Assembly (NCBI GenBank): GCA_947441875.1
Contig: CANEUR010000046.1
Coordinates: 1 to 7,531, forward strand
Reading direction: 5' to 3'
DNA length: 7,531 nucleotides
Source: Rickettsiales bacterium
Lineage (GTDB): Bacteria > Pseudomonadota > Alphaproteobacteria > Rickettsiales > UBA1997
Below are positions 5,105 through 7,531 of this stretch, piece by piece. Position numbers and translations under genes: made by a program. Under the pieces are notes generated by a model, which did no database searches, had not been told where the DNA came from, and worked only from the letters and a program-made list of their open reading frames with translations. Numbering within the stretch: position 1 is the stretch's first letter; each line of letters starts with the position of its first letter.

Positions 5105-7531
5105 TCACTCTTCTTCATCATCTTTTAAATTTTGGTTTGTTTCTTGGCATTGCCACTCTTCTTGCCGAGTAAAATTTTTGTAATAATCATATTTTGATTG
5201 TTGATAGGTAAATAAATAATCGTCTTGCATAAATTTATTCATTAAATTGTTGAGATCTTGTAATGTTTTTTGATTTGTAGTTTCTTTTTGGCTTTTTTCT
5301 GTAATATTTTTTAGGTTCCAAACATTCTTTTTTGCTAAATTATCGGGGTAATTTTGGGTATAAAAAAGATGTTGATAACTTAAAATATCTAGTAGATCTT
5401 TTTCTGTTTTTGATTTTGTATTATATTTAATCAACTCATGCTCTATATTATTGTTGATTATTAGATCAATTTTATCGATGAATTCTAGGTTAAATTCTGA
5501 ATATTTTTGTGTAAAAGATACTTTTTGCTTAGTTTTAAAATGGTAATTTTTATAGTTTTGATTAATTTGTTGATAAATATTTTTTAAAATTTTTTCTATC
5601 CAAAGTTGATGTAATAAAATATTGCCAGTATCTAGAAAATAAAACGATAATTTTTTGGCAAGATCTATATTGTTATTAACATTATTTGTAAAATAATTAT
5701 TTAAAACATCTCTTAAAAATACTTGTTTTGCAAAAGCTATCTCTTTTTCATTATTATTAAATTTAAATTTTGATAAATTATTAAGTTTTAAGATTTTTTC
5801 TACATAAAAACAATAAGAATTGCTGGTTAATTTATCTAAATCTTTTGCCGAAAATTGTGTTGGTTTATATAAATTTTCTACCTTTACTTCTGGCTTATTA
5901 TGTGGTTCATAAGGCAAGTTTGTTGTAGGAAGATGATGTTTTATAAAAATTAATTTTAGCAAATGAGGAGATAATTTTTGCGCCAGCACTCGTAATTTTA
6001 GCAAAAAAGGTGAAATTTTGTTGATTTTACCACTACTATCGGTATTGCTATAAGTAAAAAATACTTCTTTTTGTTGAAAATAATTACAAAAATCAAAAGC
6101 ACTTTGTCCAAATCTTTTTTGAGTTAAGTTAATATTTAAATCGGTTTTAATTTTGTTGCCAATTAGTCCGCCATCTTGTTTTTGCGGTAAAAAAGATTCG
6201 TTAACATTAGTAACAATCAATATATCAAAAGTTAATAAACGAGCTTCGAGATTAGACAAAATAACGATATTACTATTGATTGATTTACCAGAAAAATAAC
6301 TTAAGTTACCAATAATACATTTTAGTTCATCAAAATTTTGTATTTGATAATTTAAATCTAAAAGTTCTTCGATAAAAAATTTAATCTGTTGATCGTTGTT
6401 TAGAGTTTCTAAAATATTCTGATTGGTAATTGTGACAAGAGCATTAAAATAGGCTTTAAAACTTGCTTCTTTTGGTAGATTATTAATGAGATTGCGTAAA
6501 AAATCAAGAATACTTTCTAGAGTTTCTGTGGTGAATTTTTCTTGATGATCTTGGCAAAATTTTTGATGATAAAAAGATTTTTCATAAACATCGTTAGCTA
6601 AAAAATTGACTAATTCGTTTAAATTTTTTGCAATTAGAGGTTGTCTTAAAACAAATAATTCGAGCCAATATAATAAGTTTTTATCAATTTTAAGTAATTG
6701 ATGATGCAATAAGGCAGATAAAGTATAAGCATTAAAATTTTCGTTAGTAATTTGATAAAGTAATAAAATTAAGCTAAAAATAGGATGATTTTTGGCATTT
6801 TTAGCGATTTTATTATTAAAAACAATATTTTTTTGCTGTAAATTTAAAGTAAGAAATGGTAAAAAGTTTTCATCATAAACTACAATACCTATTTTTTTAC
6901 CAGTATTATGAATAATTTTTTGGCAAATAAAATCACTTTCTGTAAAATAATTAGAACATTCAATAACTTTTAATTGATTATGTTGAGCTTTGGTGACTAA
7001 AAAATCAGCGATTTTTTCGTCTTTTTGCCAAGTAATGGTTTTTTTTGCTGGTAAGAATAATTTTTGAAGCATAATTTCCGTCAAATCATTGTGAGAATTA
7101 GAAATATTAATAACATCAGAGTGTTTAATGTTGTGTTTTTGCAAGATTCTGTGCAGAAAATATTGCGGATGATTTGGCAACGGAGGTTCGATAAAGATTT
7201 CTGGCGATAAACCATACAACATCACATAGCCTTGTTCTTGTTTGGCGATAGAGCCAATTAATTGCAAAGTAGAGTCAATGCTACCGCTTGAGCCTGCAAT
7301 AATAAGAGGCGCATCTAAATAATATTTATCAATTAATTCGCTTAAAGTTGTTCTTAAATAATTAGCATAAGATTCGGCAAATAAAATATTGTCTTTTAGA
7401 TTATGATTTTTAGTTTTGCAGTAAAAATTTTTGATAAATTCTAGGGTTATTAAGCGATGCTCTGCCAAATTACTATCGTCGAGCTGATTTAATTGATGCA
7501 AATCAATTTTTTCATTTTCAAGGGCATAAAA
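5105..7531 (-). CDS. addB: Double-strand break repair protein AddB, nuclease site apparently lost (5' end outside window)
   Basis: Subunit of the AddAB helicase-nuclease that resects DNA double-strand breaks for RecA-dependent repair. The frame is open to the right edge: ten more sense codons precede the TTG at 7499-7501, so that TTG is probably an internal Leu. About 808 residues are visible against roughly 1000 in the alphaproteobacterial family; the missing part should hold the N-terminal Walker A region. Counting the TTG as 1: NLAEHRLITLEFI (11-23), PLIIAGSSGSID (65-76), HPQYFLHRIL (111-120) and LEARLLTFDILIVTNVNESFLP (418-439) are alphaproteobacterial AddB landmarks. The C-terminal nuclease-like domain begins at FSAKDLDKL (550-558) and YCFYVEKILKL (563-573). 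There, the family's Asp-Tyr-Lys-Thr-Gly reads KYNTK (692-696) and the Gly-x3-His motif is not recognisable, while FIDKID (674-679) and the Q-x3-Y motif (Gln710, Tyr714) remain. The end YDYYKNFTRQEEW (771-783) matches the family terminus, so the 3' end is complete. addA does not follow. Confidence 0.87.
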   Translation of the reverse strand, partial: FYALENEKIDLHQLNQLDDSNLAEHRLITLEFIKNFYCKTKNHNLKDNILFAESYANYLRTTLSELIDKYYLDAPLIIAGSSGSIDSTLQLIGSIAKQEQGYVMLYGLSPEIFIEPPLPNHPQYFLHRILQKHNIKHSDVINISNSHNDLTEIMLQKLFLPAKKTITWQKDEKIADFLVTKAQHNQLKVIECSNYFTESDFICQKIIHNTGKKIGIVVYDENFLPFLTLNLQQKNIVFNNKIAKNAKNHPIFSLILLLYQITNENFNAYTLSALLHHQLLKIDKNLLYWLELFVLRQPLIAKNLNELVNFLANDVYEKSFYHQKFCQDHQEKFTTETLESILDFLRNLINNLPKEASFKAYFNALVTITNQNILETLNNDQQIKFFIEELLDLNYQIQNFDELKCIIGNLSYFSGKSINSNIVILSNLEARLLTFDILIVTNVNESFLPQKQDGGLIGNKIKTDLNINLTQKRFGQSAFDFCNYFQQKEVFFTYSNTDSSGKINKISPFLLKLRVLAQKLSPHLLKLIFIKHHLPTTNLPYEPHNKPEVKVENLYKPTQFSAKDLDKLTSNSYCFYVEKILKLNNLSKFKFNNNEKEIAFAKQVFLRDVLNNYFTNNVNNNIDLAKKLSFYFLDTGNILLHQLWIEKILKNIYQQINQNYKNYHFKTKQKVSFTQKYSEFNLEFIDKIDLIINNNIEHELIKYNTKSKTEKDLLDILSYQHLFYTQNYPDNLAKKNVWNLKNITEKSQKETTNQKTLQDLNNLMNKFMQDDYLFTYQQSKYDYYKNFTRQEEWQCQETNQNLKDDEEE

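Noticed and set aside
7499..7501. TTG as the start codon of addB
   Set aside because: The frame stays open for ten more codons to the window edge and family landmarks expected upstream are missing, so this is more likely an internal Leu codon.

Overview
The window is very AT-rich (about 14% GC in the 3722-3960 gap) and uses the standard genetic code. None of its four visible starts has a convincing Shine-Dalgarno sequence. Gene content (LpxC, PgsA, RmuC, an ankyrin-repeat protein and an alphaproteobacterial-type AddB) points to an AT-rich, probably host-associated alphaproteobacterium of the Rickettsiales/Holosporales kind. An lpxC gene implies lipid A synthesis, which argues against Anaplasma, Ehrlichia and Wolbachia. 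The taxonomic placement is inference from gene family and composition only.

Layout: (1) 1-1442, + strand: the 3' part of an RDD-family membrane protein gene, cut by the left edge, overlaps by 14 bases the complete lpxC gene for the committed step of lipid A synthesis. (2) 1443-1747: a 305-base noncoding gap with a GC-richer patch, an imperfect inverted repeat and two promoter-like sequences facing pgsA. (3) 1748-3721, + strand: pgsA (phosphatidylglycerol-phosphate synthase) and rmuC (membrane-anchored, nuclease-fold DNA recombination protein), 3 bases apart and probably co-transcribed. (4) 3722-3960: an extremely AT-rich gap with one promoter-like sequence. (5) 3961-5091, + strand: an ankyrin-repeat protein with an unrecognised C-terminal region. 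(6) 5105-7531, - strand: the 3' part of addB, convergent with the ankyrin gene across 13 bases and cut by the right edge.

The left half concerns envelope lipids: LpxC makes the outer-membrane lipid A precursor and PgsA makes the phosphatidylglycerol precursor. RmuC and AddB are DNA recombination/repair factors. The ankyrin protein may be a host-interaction protein, but nothing in the sequence proves export. The observation most worth following is that the C-terminal nuclease domain of AddB appears to have lost its catalytic residues while its fold and C-terminus are otherwise recognisable. I did not find a clearly novel multi-gene system.
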